Shown: positions 45,699 to 54,907, counted from the stretch's first letter. The stretch: DNA of 64,000 bases from Miltoncostaea sp963762825 (GCA_963762825.1 CAVXLZ010000002.1:310001-374000), one strand, 5' to 3'. The notes: a model not told the origin generated them from the letters alone. A program made the numbers and translations.

Positions 45699-48452
45699 CT
45701 ACGCCACCGCGGTGCCCTCGTGCCGCGCCAGAAGGCGTGCCAGCTCGGAGCGCGAGCGCAGGCCGAGCTTGGCGTACGTCGAGGAGAGGTGCCGCTCGAC
45801 GGTCTTCTCCGACATGAAGAGCGAGCGCCCCGCCTCGCGGTTCGTCGCGCCGTCCGCCACGGCGAGGGCCACCTGCAGCTCGCGCGGGGTGAGCCGTGCC
45901 ATCGGCGCGGCCTGCGGTGCGGTGAGGTTCGCGCCGGTGGCCGCCAGCTCGCCCCGGGCGCGGTCGGCCCAGGGCACCGCTCCCAGCGCCTCGAAGGTCG
46001 CGAGCGACCGCTCGAGCTGCTCGCGGGCGCGACCCCGCCGACGATCGCGACGCAGGCGCTCACCGTAGAGCAGGCGCGTGCGCGCCTCGTCGAAGGGGAT
46101 CGACATCCGCGCATGGTGGGCGAGGGCCTCGTCGAAGTGGCGCTCGTAGTCGGGGTCGATCAGGGCACGGCAGCGGCACGCCAGGGCGAGCACCTGGGGC
46201 CCGGTCGAGCCGTGCGCCTCCTCGACGAGGATGCGCAGGCGCCTGCGGGCGTCGGCGATCCGGCCCGCGCGCGCGTAGACCTCGATCAGGTCGTGCTCCC
46301 ATGGCACCGCCTCGGCGCAGTGCACGCGATGGGCCTCCCAGGCACTCGCGACCGCCTCGAGCGCGGCGATCGCGGCCCCGTGGTCGCCGCGCGAGAGCTC
46401 GAGCAGGCCGAGCGCGTGGCATGCCCAGACCTGCAGAGCGTCGGTCGAGGAGTGAGCCACCATCGGCCGCGCACGCTCCAGGTGGGCGCGGGCCTCGTGC
46501 TCGAGCCCCATCGCACCCTCGAAGCGCGCCCGCACCGTGAGGGCGTAGGCCGCGATCGGCATCTGGTCGGTCTCCAGAGCGAGATCGGTGGCCTCTTTCG
46601 CCGCCGCGCTGCCCTCGGCCCAATGAAGGGTGCGAAAGGCGACGTCGGCTCCGGTGGCGAGGAAGAAGGCGAGCGGCCCGAGCGCCGCGGCCCGGCGACA
46701 GGCACTGACGGCGCGCTCGACCTCGCGCTGGGCCGCGACGAGATCGCCGCAGTACATCTGGACGATGATCCCGCAGACGACGCCGTGGTGGTCGCGCGAG
46801 AGGGGATCGAGCGACGCGCTGAGGGCCTCCAGCTCACCGGCGCGACCGCGGACCTCGCCGCCACGCCCTACGAAGAAGAGGGAGTTGGCCATCGCCAGCT
46901 CGAGTTTGGCGAGCCCGGTGCCGTCGAGACCGCCGATGAGCTGGGCCTTCCGACAGGCGACGATGCACATCTCCGGCTGACCGGCCATTCCCCAGGCCAT
47001 CGACGAGTTGACGAGCATGGCCGCAGCGCGCGATGGGCTGTGGCGGGCGACGGCGTCGGCGCTGTCGAAGAGCAGTCGGATGCCCTCGTCGATCGGCCCG
47101 GAGTAGATCCGCAGCATCCCGCGCAGGTGGTCGATCTCGGCGCCGATGCCCGGATCCTGGACCACCGCGGCCGCCTGCTCGAGGAGGCCGGCCGACAGAG
47201 GGAACCTGCCGGCCAGATGAGCCAGCCCGGCGCCGTGGAGTAGGCGGCGAGCGCGTCGGTCGGGATCGGGTGTCAGCTCGGCGGCGCGGGCGAAGGCGTC
47301 GGCCCCGGCCGCATAGGCGGTGCGCGCCGCGGCGGCCCCGCCGACCTCGTCGAGGGCCGTCGCGACGACCTCGTCCGGCCCGATGGCGGCCTCGGCGAGG
47401 TGCCACGCGCGACGCTCGGGCTCTTGCTCGGCCGCGGGGCCCTCGGCGAGGGCGGCGTGGGCGCGCCGCAACTCGGCCGGACCGGCCAGGCCGAGGACGA
47501 TGGATCGGATCAAGGGGTGCGACAGGGAGACGCGGCGGGGCTCGACCCGTACCACCCGGGCCGCCTCGGCGCGTTCCACTGCAGCTTGTGAGGCACCCAC
47601 CCGATGGCAGGCGTCGAGGATCTGCTCGATGGGATCATCCATCGCGGCGGCGATCACGACGAGCGCGGCGCGCACCTCCGGCTCGAGCCCCTCGATGCGA
47701 CTCCGAAAGGCGCGGGCGATCGCCTCTCCCGCCCGCAGCGGCTCCGGCAACGGAGCGCGTCCGGCGCGCTGCTCGGCACTGAGGGCCCGCGGCAGCTCGA
47801 TCAACGCGAGCGGATTGCCCTGGGCGACGGTGAGCACGGCGTCGAGCACGTGGGGCGGCATCTCGGGTGATCGCCCGACCACCAGCGCACGCGAATCACC
47901 GGCCGAGAGCGGCGCAAGCGCAACCTCGATGGCGCCGCCGACCACGATCTCGTTGCCCTCGCCCGGGCGCATGGCGAGAACCGCGGCCGCCGCGACATCC
48001 TCGAGGCGCCGCGCGATGAACGCGATCGCCTCCGCCGAGGGGGCGTCGAGCCAGTGTGCATCGTCGATCACGAGGAGCGTGGGCAGCTCCGCCCCCGCGG
48101 CCTCCACCAGGGCGAAGGCGCCCGCGTAGGCGGCGAAGCGGTCCGGCACGGTGGGGGGACCGAGCGCGAGCGCCGCCTCGAGGGCGACCCTCTGCGCAGC
48201 CGCGAGTCGATCGCGCCGATCGATGAGCGGCCGGAGGAGGTCGCGGAGCGCCGCGAAGGCGAGGTGGGCCTCCGACTCGGCGCCGCGCGCGGCCAGCACC
48301 TGCACGCCGGTGGTCTCGCGTGCCTGCGCCAGGATGGCGCTCTTGCCGATGCCCGGGTCCCCGCGGATCATGAGGGAGCCCCCGTGGCCTTCTCGCGCCG
48401 CGGAGATGAGCGTCGCTACGGCCTCGAGCTCAGCGTCCCGGCCGATGATCAC
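45699..48452 (-). CDS. Large LuxR-family regulator with N-terminal AAA ATPase (LAL type)
   Basis: The 917-residue protein has an N-terminal ATPase (Walker A RGDPGIGKSAILAQ near residue 30, Walker B TLLVIDDAHWLDAPSAEA near 125), a long helical TPR-like middle region and a C-terminal LuxR/GerE helix-turn-helix (LTPRELQVALAVADGATNREAGRSLFMSEKTVERHLSSTYAKLGLRSRSELARLL). LAL regulators switch on catabolic or secondary metabolite genes after binding a small inducer. GTG 48452 lies 6 bases from TAGGGT. The methyltransferase and MFS genes upstream on the same strand are possible targets. Confidence 0.94.
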   Translation of the reverse strand: MIIGRDAELEAVATLISAAREGHGGSLMIRGDPGIGKSAILAQARETTGVQVLAARGAESEAHLAFAALRDLLRPLIDRRDRLAAAQRVALEAALALGPPTVPDRFAAYAGAFALVEAAGAELPTLLVIDDAHWLDAPSAEAIAFIARRLEDVAAAAVLAMRPGEGNEIVVGGAIEVALAPLSAGDSRALVVGRSPEMPPHVLDAVLTVAQGNPLALIELPRALSAEQRAGRAPLPEPLRAGEAIARAFRSRIEGLEPEVRAALVVIAAAMDDPIEQILDACHRVGASQAAVERAEAARVVRVEPRRVSLSHPLIRSIVLGLAGPAELRRAHAALAEGPAAEQEPERRAWHLAEAAIGPDEVVATALDEVGGAAAARTAYAAGADAFARAAELTPDPDRRARRLLHGAGLAHLAGRFPLSAGLLEQAAAVVQDPGIGAEIDHLRGMLRIYSGPIDEGIRLLFDSADAVARHSPSRAAAMLVNSSMAWGMAGQPEMCIVACRKAQLIGGLDGTGLAKLELAMANSLFFVGRGGEVRGRAGELEALSASLDPLSRDHHGVVCGIIVQMYCGDLVAAQREVERAVSACRRAAALGPLAFFLATGADVAFRTLHWAEGSAAAKEATDLALETDQMPIAAYALTVRARFEGAMGLEHEARAHLERARPMVAHSSTDALQVWACHALGLLELSRGDHGAAIAALEAVASAWEAHRVHCAEAVPWEHDLIEVYARAGRIADARRRLRILVEEAHGSTGPQVLALACRCRALIDPDYERHFDEALAHHARMSIPFDEARTRLLYGERLRRDRRRGRAREQLERSLATFEALGAVPWADRARGELAATGANLTAPQAAPMARLTPRELQVALAVADGATNREAGRSLFMSEKTVERHLSSTYAKLGLRSRSELARLLARHEGTAVA

Positions 48453-48458
48453 GGGCCG

Positions 48459-48464
48459 ACCCTA
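48459..48464 (-). promoter_or_regulatory. TANNNT box before the LuxR regulator
   Basis: On the minus strand TAGGGT is 6 bases before the GTG start (48452), with a TTGCTC 18 bases further upstream as a fair -35. The transcript would be leaderless. Confidence 0.5.
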
Positions 48465-48528
48465 TTCCCCCTTTCGCAAGCGGAGCAAGGGATTCTCGGG
48501 GGCGGCGCACGGGCGAACCCGCCCGCCG

Positions 48529-49347
48529 TCAGACGACCGCCCCCACGACGATGAATCCGGTCAGGGCGGCGAGGAAGCCGCCCCCGGCACTGGCCTCCCC
48601 GGCGGAGGCCAGCCATCGCTCGCGCTCGATCGCGTCGACCCGGCCCAGCGCCACCGCCCCGTCGGCCATCGCGCGGAGCTGAAGCAGTGCGTCGGCCTCG
48701 TCGAGGGAGCGCAAGGCGACCGTCGCCGGATCGACCGAGAGAACCTCCGACGTCGCCGTGGCGATCAGGGCGGCCAGGTGGCGCCCCACGAAGGGGTGCC
48801 GGATTCCGGACGCCCGCGGATCGAACAGCCGGCGCGTGAGGTCGGCCTCCCCGGGCGCCACCACGAGCATCCCCCAGTCACCCTCGCTGAGGACGATCCG
48901 ACCTCCGGGGCGAACCACCCGCACGAGCTCGGCCACGACGACCTCCGGGTGCTCGACGTGGAGCAGGACCCGATCGACGCGTGCCGCATCGAGCTCGTCG
49001 TCGGCAAAGGGGAGGCCGTGCGCGTCGGCCGCGACGGCCTCGACGTTGCCGAAGGCTTCGGTCCGCCGTCGTGCTGCCGCCACGAGCTCCGCGCTGAGGT
49101 TGACACCGATCACGCGCCCGTCGAGGCCCACCAGGCCCGACAGGGCGGGCAGATCGATTCCCGCGCCGCAGCCGACGTCGGCCACCGCCATGCCGGGGGC
49201 GAGCGAGAGCCCGGTGAGCGTCGCCTCCTTGTAGGCCCGAGCCACGGGATGAGCCGCGACGCGCTCCAGGTACGCGACGGCGGCCGCGGGCGCGCCGGTC
49301 GCGTCCACATCCTGGAAGGCCGTCAGCTCGAGCCGCGAGTCGGGCAT
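48529..49347 (-). CDS. Class I SAM-dependent methyltransferase
   Basis: The 272-residue protein has motif I VADVGCGAGIDLPALSGLVG near residue 56, post-I VIGVNLSAEL, VEAVAADAHGLPFADDELDAARVDRVLLHVEHPEVVVAELVRVVRPGGRIVLSEGDWG, the usual Methyltransf_11 core. The C-terminus (about 150-272) is a helical lid. The acceptor is unknown; ubiquinone/menaquinone methylases and small-molecule methylases are both similar. ATG 49347 lies 6 bases from TAGCGT. Confidence 0.9.
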   Translation of the reverse strand: MPDSRLELTAFQDVDATGAPAAAVAYLERVAAHPVARAYKEATLTGLSLAPGMAVADVGCGAGIDLPALSGLVGLDGRVIGVNLSAELVAAARRRTEAFGNVEAVAADAHGLPFADDELDAARVDRVLLHVEHPEVVVAELVRVVRPGGRIVLSEGDWGMLVVAPGEADLTRRLFDPRASGIRHPFVGRHLAALIATATSEVLSVDPATVALRSLDEADALLQLRAMADGAVALGRVDAIERERWLASAGEASAGGGFLAALTGFIVVGAVV

Positions 49348-49353
49348 GGCTCG

Positions 49354-49359
49354 ACGCTA
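49354..49359 (-). promoter_or_regulatory. TANNNT box before the methyltransferase
   Basis: TAGCGT on the minus strand ends 6 bases before the ATG at 49347; no SD sequence is present. Confidence 0.42.
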
Positions 49360-49428
49360 GAGGCGGCCCGAGCGCCGGGATATGGGTGGAATCCCTCGTC
49401 CTCGCCGCGGCGTCTCGCCCGCCGGGAC

Positions 49429-50652
49429 CTATGCTCCCGACGGGGAGACCACCGGCGTCGACCCGGCGGCCGGTGGCGTTGCGTGGGGGATCACCTCGCG
49501 AAAGTTCCGCCTCCCCACGGTGAGCACGAACGCGGCGATCGCGACGGCAACGCACGAGAAGACCGTAAGGGTGGAGGTGAGTCCGATCGCGTCGGCCATG
49601 TAGCCGAGGATCACGGTCGGAACCGTTCCGGCGTAGGCACACGTGTAGAGCAGTGACATCAGCTTGCCGCGCTCCTCGATCGGCACGATGGTGGCGCAGA
49701 TGACCGTGCCGCCGTAGAGCAGGAAGCCGTTGGTGAGGCCGATGATGCTGATCGCCGCGATCACGACGACGATGCTGTCCAGCCGCGACGACGCCACGAC
49801 GCCGAACGAGAGCAGCGACGAGGTGCTGACGCCGATCATCATCGATCGGCGCGGGTCGAGGCCGCGCACCACGAACGGGGCGATCCCGCCGGGGGCCAGC
49901 GTGAGGAACCCGATCAGGCCGATGATCGCCAGGTTGCGCGCCTCGAGGGTGTCGAAGACGAAGATCGGCACCACCGAGAGGAACGTTCCTTCGATGAAGC
50001 TCATCATGAAGATGGCCGGCGCCACGAAGGTGAGGAAGCCGAGCGCCTGGCCGTGAGGCACGCCGATCCGGATGCGGAACGGCCCGGGCGCGGTCCGTCG
50101 CCTCAGGGTCTCGGCGGCGCTCGCCACCGCCACGATCCCGATCAGCATCAGCACGATGTGTACCTGAAAAGGAAGGTGGCGCGGGTTGGGGCCGTACTGC
50201 GCGGCGATTCCCGCAAGGCCCGGCCCGAGCCCGAACCCGAGGCGGAAGAAGACGCCGGCGAACGCGGCGGCGAGCGCCTTGCTCTCTGCCCGGGCGTGGT
50301 CCACGACGAAGGCCGTTCCCACGCCGAGGAAGCCGCCGATCGCCAGGCCCTGCAGCACCCGGCCGGCGAAGAGCAGCGGCACCGACTCGGCGAACGCGAA
50401 GAGCAGGGACGCGAGGGTCATCGTCACCAGCGCCGGCAGCAGAAGGCGCTTGCGGCCCAGGCGATCGCTGAGGTTGCCGGCGATCAGCATCGTGGGCACG
50501 ACGGTCACGGTGTAGGTGACGAACAGCAGGGTGGCCGTCGCCGTGGAGATGCCGAAGTGCTCCTTGTAGACCGGCAGCAGCGGCGTCAGGGTGCTCGTGC
50601 CCATGGTGAGCACGAACAGGCCGATCAGGGCCTTCCACGATCCGGAGGTCAT
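49429..50652 (-). CDS. Major facilitator superfamily transporter
   Basis: The 407-residue protein has 12 predicted membrane helices and the MFS motif A variant GNLSDRLGRKRLLLPAL between helices 2 and 3 (about residue 57), and a proline/glycine-rich helix 5. It looks like a DHA1-type drug or metabolite exporter. The ATG 50652 (MTSGSWKALIGLFVLTMG) lies 6 bases from TATCGT, and the upstream open frame lacks a hydrophobic start. Substrate is unknown. Confidence 0.91.
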   Translation of the reverse strand: MTSGSWKALIGLFVLTMGTSTLTPLLPVYKEHFGISTATATLLFVTYTVTVVPTMLIAGNLSDRLGRKRLLLPALVTMTLASLLFAFAESVPLLFAGRVLQGLAIGGFLGVGTAFVVDHARAESKALAAAFAGVFFRLGFGLGPGLAGIAAQYGPNPRHLPFQVHIVLMLIGIVAVASAAETLRRRTAPGPFRIRIGVPHGQALGFLTFVAPAIFMMSFIEGTFLSVVPIFVFDTLEARNLAIIGLIGFLTLAPGGIAPFVVRGLDPRRSMMIGVSTSSLLSFGVVASSRLDSIVVVIAAISIIGLTNGFLLYGGTVICATIVPIEERGKLMSLLYTCAYAGTVPTVILGYMADAIGLTSTLTVFSCVAVAIAAFVLTVGRRNFREVIPHATPPAAGSTPVVSPSGA

Positions 50653-50658
50653 GCCGCC

Positions 50659-50664
50659 ACGATA
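50659..50664 (-). promoter_or_regulatory. TANNNT box before the MFS transporter
   Basis: TATCGT on the minus strand ends 6 bases before the ATG at 50652. The plus-strand box at 50762 faces the other way in the same 123-bp divergent gap. Confidence 0.42.
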
Positions 50665-50761
50665 GGGCGGGAGGGCGGGTGCCGCGCCCGGTGGCGTCGA
50701 CCGCGTTCTGGCCGCCAAAATCCCGCGGCCCGAACCGGGCGGACGTCGCCCGATCCGGCGC

Positions 50762-50767
50762 TAGGAT
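50762..50767 (+). promoter_or_regulatory. TANNNT box before the M29 aminopeptidase
   Basis: TAGGAT lies 8 bases before the GTG start at 50776, supporting that GTG over any upstream start in the long open frame. Confidence 0.42.
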
Positions 50768-50775
50768 CGCCGCCG

Positions 50776-51981
50776 GTGGCCATTCGCACGACATCGCGGC
50801 TCGACAGCCTCGCCCGGCTCGCAGTCGAGGTGGGTGCCAACGTGCAGCCCGGCCAGGTCGTCGGCGTGAGCGGACGCCCTGGTCAGGAGGAGCTGGTGCG
50901 CGCGATCGTGGCGGCCGCCTATCGGAGCGGCGCCCGCTTCGTGGACGTCTCGTGGTTCGACCCGCACGTCAAGCTCGCGCGCCTCCAGCATGCGAGCGAG
51001 GAGAGCCTCGACTGGGTGCCGCCCTGGTACGCCCAGCGCATCCAGGAGATCGGCCGGCTCGGGGGCGCGACGATCGCTCTTGCGGGGCCGACCGCGCCCG
51101 GCCTCTTCGACCACGTGGACCCGGCCCGGGCCGGGCGCGACCGCCTGCCCTCGGTGCGCGAGGGCATCGAGGTGATCATGGGCGGCACGGTCAACTGGAC
51201 CGTGGTCCCGTGCCCCAACCCGGCATGGGCCTCGCTGGTGTTCCCCGGGCTCGACCCGGAGGCGGCCCTCGAGCGCCTCTGGGACGAGATCGCCCACGTC
51301 TGCCGGCTCGACGAGCCCGACCCCGCCGCGGCCTGGCAGGCCCGCGGCGAGGAGCTGACCGCGTCGGCGAAGCGCCTCACCGAGCGACGCCTCGCGAGCC
51401 TGCGCTTCGTGGGGCCGGGCACCGACCTCAGCGTGAGGCTCCTTCCAGGATCGATCTGGGTGGGCGGAGGCGACGCCCGCTCAGACGGTCTGCCCCATCT
51501 ACCGAACATCCCCACCGAGGAGGTTTTCACGACACCCGACCCGGCGCGCACCGAGGGGGTGGTCACCTCCACCCGACCGCTCGATGTCGGCGGAACCGTG
51601 GTCACCGGCCTGCGGGTCCGCTTCGAGGGCGGGCGGGCCGTCGAGATCACCGCCGACACGGGCGCCGATGTGCTGCGCGGCCGCGCCGCGGTGGACCAGG
51701 GTGCTGCCCGCCTGGGGGAGGTCGCCCTCGTCGATGGCAGCGGGCGCATCGGTCCACTCGGAACCGTCTTCTACGACACCCTGCTCGACGAGAACGCCGC
51801 GAGCCACGTCGCGCTCGGTGCCGGCTACCCCAAGGGCGCAGATGCGAGCTCCGCGGCGAGCATCAACAGCTCGGAGATCCACATCGACTTCATGATCGGG
51901 GGGCCCGAGGTGAGCGTCCTCGGCGTCAACTCCGACGGTGGGGAGGCCGTCATCCTCGAGGCGGGGGCATGGAGGGGCTGA
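50776..51981 (+). CDS. M29-family metallo-aminopeptidase
   Basis: The 401-residue protein resembles thermophilic aminopeptidases (AmpS/AmpT). It starts RLDSLARLAVEVGANVQPGQVVGVSG, contains the family hallmark HLPNIPTEEVFTTPDPARTEGVVTSTRPL with one metal-binding Glu, then GEVALVDGSGRIGPLGTVFYDTLLDENAASHVALGAGYP with further metal ligands, and SEIHIDFMIGGPEVSVLGVNSDG near the end. It removes N-terminal residues from peptides, probably in the cytoplasm since no signal peptide is present. Confidence 0.94.
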   Translation: MAIRTTSRLDSLARLAVEVGANVQPGQVVGVSGRPGQEELVRAIVAAAYRSGARFVDVSWFDPHVKLARLQHASEESLDWVPPWYAQRIQEIGRLGGATIALAGPTAPGLFDHVDPARAGRDRLPSVREGIEVIMGGTVNWTVVPCPNPAWASLVFPGLDPEAALERLWDEIAHVCRLDEPDPAAAWQARGEELTASAKRLTERRLASLRFVGPGTDLSVRLLPGSIWVGGGDARSDGLPHLPNIPTEEVFTTPDPARTEGVVTSTRPLDVGGTVVTGLRVRFEGGRAVEITADTGADVLRGRAAVDQGAARLGEVALVDGSGRIGPLGTVFYDTLLDENAASHVALGAGYPKGADASSAASINSSEIHIDFMIGGPEVSVLGVNSDGGEAVILEAGAWRG

Positions 51982-52054
51982 GCTGCGTGGTGGTGCTGGG
52001 GTGACGGACCCGGCGCCCGAGCGGACGAAGCCCGGATCGGGTAGACAGGGGCTC

Positions 52055-53647
52055 GTGCGCGCCGCCATTCTCCGTCCCCTCGCCACCGCCCTCGCCCTCG
52101 CAGCACTGCTCCTCGCGCCCGGCCTCGCCACGGCAGCCCCCGTGATCTCGGGCGCCGACGGCGATGCCTGGAACGCCGCCGAGGTACCGGCGTCCTACGT
52201 CATCACCGGCAGCGCCCTCGGCGCCACGCTCTCCTGGCAGCTCCTCAGCGAGGAGACCGCGGTGCCGGGCTTCTCGGGCAGCGGGGTCTCGCCGCTCACC
52301 GTGACGCTCACCGGCGCGCCCGAGGGCGAGATGATCCTGGTGGCGGTGCAGAACCTCCCCCTCGACCCGGACCGCGCGGCGCGGGCCTTCTCGATCGACA
52401 CCACTCCGCCGGCGATCACGGTGGTGCGACCGGGCGCGGGGGCGGTCTACCAACGCAAGGAGAAGGTGCTCGCCGACTACTCCTGCGGCGACGCGACCAC
52501 CTGCACCGGAACCGTGCCCGTCGGTGCGCCCATCGACACGGCCACGACCGGCACCAAGACGTTCTCCATTAACGCGGTCAACGCGGCGGGGAACACGGCC
52601 GCGCGCAGCGTCGAATACCGAGTGACCACGGCCCCGCCGCCGCCCATCCAGACCCTGACCCTCCCGCCCGACCCCGGCGGTGGCGACAGCGTGTTCCCCG
52701 TGAGCAACCCCTCCCGGCTGAAGCCGCCGGCCGGCGGCGTGCTGCTGTTCCGCCGGCCCGTCCTGCGATGGACGAGGGTCGGCGCGGCGCGCCTCTACAA
52801 CCTGCAGGTCTTCCGGGTGAAGGGCAACACGGCGACCAAGATCCTCTCGCGCTTCCCGCTGGACAACCGCTATCGCGTGCCCCGCGGCACGCTCGCGTGG
52901 GGCGACCGCTACATCTGGCGGGTCTGGCCGCTCGTCAAGGGCTCGTACACGAAGAAGCCCCACGGCCAGAGCTGGTTCGAGGTGCGGCGTCCGGTGCGGC
53001 TCACCTCCTCCCAGCTTCTCGTGAACCAACGGATATCCCAGGCGGCGCTGCGCCGGACGGCCGCCGTGGCCGACTGGCTCGACGCGGGCCTTGTGACCGG
53101 CGACCTCCGCGACGGGAGCCTCGCCCGCGAGGACTTCGCCGCCGACGTCAACCTGACCGGAGCCGGCGGGGCGATCGACAACGGCGTCGCCGTGCCGCGT
53201 CCGATACCAACCGGCGCCGCGCCGAGCTCGGGGCGCGCCCGCATCGCGGTGACCGCGACGCAGCTGCTGGTGAACCAACGCATCTCGCAGGCAGCGGTGC
53301 GGCGGGCGAACGCCCTTGCGCAGCGCATCGGCGGTGGGCTCACCGGCGGCGATCTGAGCGTGGGGGCGGTGGAGGCCGCCAAGCTCGCCCCAGGCCTCGT
53401 CGTCGCCTCCGCCCAGCCCGCAGGGCCGGGGCCGCCTGCCTCGCGAAGCATCATCACCGCCGCCAAGCCGCGCCGGGCATCGAGCCTGCAGATGACCGAC
53501 CGCCAGGCGCTGATCAACCAGCGCATCTCGCAGGCCGCCGTTCGGCGTGCGAACTCCCTGGTGGCGGCCATCGAGTCGGGACTGACCGGCGCCAACTTCC
53601 GCAACGGCGCGATCTCCGCGATCAGCATCTCGCCCGCCCTGCGCTAG
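52055..53647 (+). CDS. Exported protein with three RISQAA repeats
   Basis: The 530-residue protein has a signal peptide (VRAAILRPLATALALAALLLAPGLATAA), a beta-rich N-terminal half with Ig-like adhesion features (DTTPPAITVVRPGAGAVYQRKEKVLADYSCGD and VNAAGNTAARSVEYRV), a fibronectin-like stretch near residues 225-310, then three copies of a ~43-residue unit whose core is LLVNQRISQAAVRRANAL followed by GLTGGDLSVGAV. The units recur every 81-83 residues. Function is unknown; cell-surface or extracellular display is likely. A GTG at 52001 would add 18 polar residues before the signal peptide and is less likely. Confidence 0.85.
   Translation: MRAAILRPLATALALAALLLAPGLATAAPVISGADGDAWNAAEVPASYVITGSALGATLSWQLLSEETAVPGFSGSGVSPLTVTLTGAPEGEMILVAVQNLPLDPDRAARAFSIDTTPPAITVVRPGAGAVYQRKEKVLADYSCGDATTCTGTVPVGAPIDTATTGTKTFSINAVNAAGNTAARSVEYRVTTAPPPPIQTLTLPPDPGGGDSVFPVSNPSRLKPPAGGVLLFRRPVLRWTRVGAARLYNLQVFRVKGNTATKILSRFPLDNRYRVPRGTLAWGDRYIWRVWPLVKGSYTKKPHGQSWFEVRRPVRLTSSQLLVNQRISQAALRRTAAVADWLDAGLVTGDLRDGSLAREDFAADVNLTGAGGAIDNGVAVPRPIPTGAAPSSGRARIAVTATQLLVNQRISQAAVRRANALAQRIGGGLTGGDLSVGAVEAAKLAPGLVVASAQPAGPGPPASRSIITAAKPRRASSLQMTDRQALINQRISQAAVRRANSLVAAIESGLTGANFRNGAISAISISPALR
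53012..53139 (+). repeat. RISQAA protein repeat, unit 1
   Basis: Encodes QLLVNQRISQAALRR... and continues to GLVTGDLRDGSLAREDFA. It is the most diverged of the three units in the variable helix (TAAVADWLDA). Confidence 0.75.
53261..53388 (+). repeat. RISQAA protein repeat, unit 2
   Basis: Encodes QLLVNQRISQAAVRRANAL and GLTGGDLSVGAVEAAKLA. It starts 249 bp after unit 1. Confidence 0.75.
53504..53631 (+). repeat. RISQAA protein repeat, unit 3
   Basis: Encodes QALINQRISQAAVRRANSL and GLTGANFRNGAISAISI. It starts 243 bp after unit 2 and ends five codons before the stop. Confidence 0.75.
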
Positions 53648-53691
53648 ATGTAGACACGGGCGCAGACGGTGGCCGCCGTCCGCCGAATGTA

Positions 53692-53705
53692 CGAACATGT
53701 GTTCG
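53692..53705. promoter_or_regulatory. LexA-binding SOS box
   Basis: CGAACATGTGTTCG is a perfect match to the Gram-positive/actinobacterial SOS box (CGAAC-N4-GTTCG). It covers the proposed dinB start, so LexA would block initiation of the dinB transcript until DNA damage. Confidence 0.88.
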
Positions 53706-54907
53706 TGCTGCGACAGGCGACGATCCTCCACGCCGATCTCGACGCGTTCTTCGCGTCGGTCGAGCAGCGGGACGACCCCACCCTGCGCGGGCGTCCGGTG
53801 GCAGTGGGCGGATGGGTGGTCACGGCGGCCAGCTACGAGGCGAAGGCCTTCGGCGTGGACAGCGGCATGGGAGGAGCGCAGGCGCGCAGGCTCTGCCCGG
53901 GCCTCGTCGTGGTGCCCCCGCGGTGGCCGGCCTACGTGGAAGCGAGCCGGGCGGTCTTCGAGGTCTTCCGGCGCACCTCTCCGCTGGTGGAAGGGCTCTC
54001 GATCGACGAGGCATTCCTCGACGTCCGCGGTATGGCCCGCAGCTCGGGGGCGCCGGTCAACATCGCCGGACGGCTGCGGGAGACGGTGAGGGAGGAGACT
54101 GGCCTTCCGATCACGGTGGGCGTCGCCACCACGAAGAGCCTCGCCAAGATCGCGAGCGCCCTCGCCAAGCCGGACGGCCTCATGGTGGTTCCGCCCGAGG
54201 GGGAGTTGACGCTGCTCCACTCACTGCCGGTCGAGCGGCTCTGGGGGGTCGGCCCTGCAACCGCGCGCACGCTCCACGAGCACGGCATCACCCTCGTCGG
54301 GCAGATCGCCCACCTCGATGAGGGAGAGCTCGCCACGATGGTCGGCCGCAGCGGAGGTCGCCACCTGCACGACCTGGCCACCAACCGCGATCCGCGCCCC
54401 GTTCTGGCGGGGAGGCGGCGACGGAGCTTCGGCGCCCAATCCGCGCTCGGCACGCGGAGAAGGTCGCCACACGAGCTCGACACGCTCCTCGTGGAGTTGG
54501 CCGACAGGCTCACGCGCAGGATGCGCAGCGCGCAACGCAGCGGGCGCACCATCGTCCTGCGGCTGCGATTCGGCGACTACTCGCGCGCCACGCGCTCGCG
54601 CACCATGCGCCACGCCACCTCGGCCTCGGCGCCGGTGCTCGCCGCCGCACGGGCCTTGCTCGAGGAGGCCGGCCCCACCATCGAGCAGCGCGGCCTCACG
54701 CTGATCGGCCTCGCGGTCTCCGGCCTGGACGACGGGGAACCGGGGCAGTTGGAGCTTCCCCTGGAGGAGCCGGAGGGTGCCGGGCTCGACGCGGCTCTCG
54801 ATGCGGTTCGGGACCGCTTCGGACCCGGCGCCATGACGCGTGCGTCGCTCATCGGCCGCGATCCCGGCCTCGCCGCCTTCCTCCCCGCCCGCCGACGCCG
54901 GCCATGA
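53699..54907 (+). CDS. dinB: DNA polymerase IV
   Basis: The Y-family translesion polymerase has ILHADLDAFFASVEQRDDP with catalytic Asp residues, AASYEAKAFGVDSGMGGAQARRLCP, LSIDEAFLDV with the SxDE motif, GVATTKSLAKIASALAKPDGL, the thumb ERLWGVGPATARTLHEHG and a little-finger domain; it ends LPARRRRP. The frame opens at GTG 53669, but the SOS box lies over 53692-53705, so the real start must be close to or inside it: GTG 53699 (8 bases after GAATGT) or 53705. About 402 residues. The 3' end overlaps the convergent DUF4126 gene by 59 bp. Confidence 0.94.
   Translation: MFVLRQATILHADLDAFFASVEQRDDPTLRGRPVAVGGWVVTAASYEAKAFGVDSGMGGAQARRLCPGLVVVPPRWPAYVEASRAVFEVFRRTSPLVEGLSIDEAFLDVRGMARSSGAPVNIAGRLRETVREETGLPITVGVATTKSLAKIASALAKPDGLMVVPPEGELTLLHSLPVERLWGVGPATARTLHEHGITLVGQIAHLDEGELATMVGRSGGRHLHDLATNRDPRPVLAGRRRRSFGAQSALGTRRRSPHELDTLLVELADRLTRRMRSAQRSGRTIVLRLRFGDYSRATRSRTMRHATSASAPVLAAARALLEEAGPTIEQRGLTLIGLAVSGLDDGEPGQLELPLEEPEGAGLDAALDAVRDRFGPGAMTRASLIGRDPGLAAFLPARRRRP

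Noticed and set aside
50053..50775. Plus-strand open frame continuing into the M29 aminopeptidase
   Set aside because: It overlaps the MFS transporter on the other strand and reads as charged low-complexity sequence; the peptidase starts at GTG 50776.
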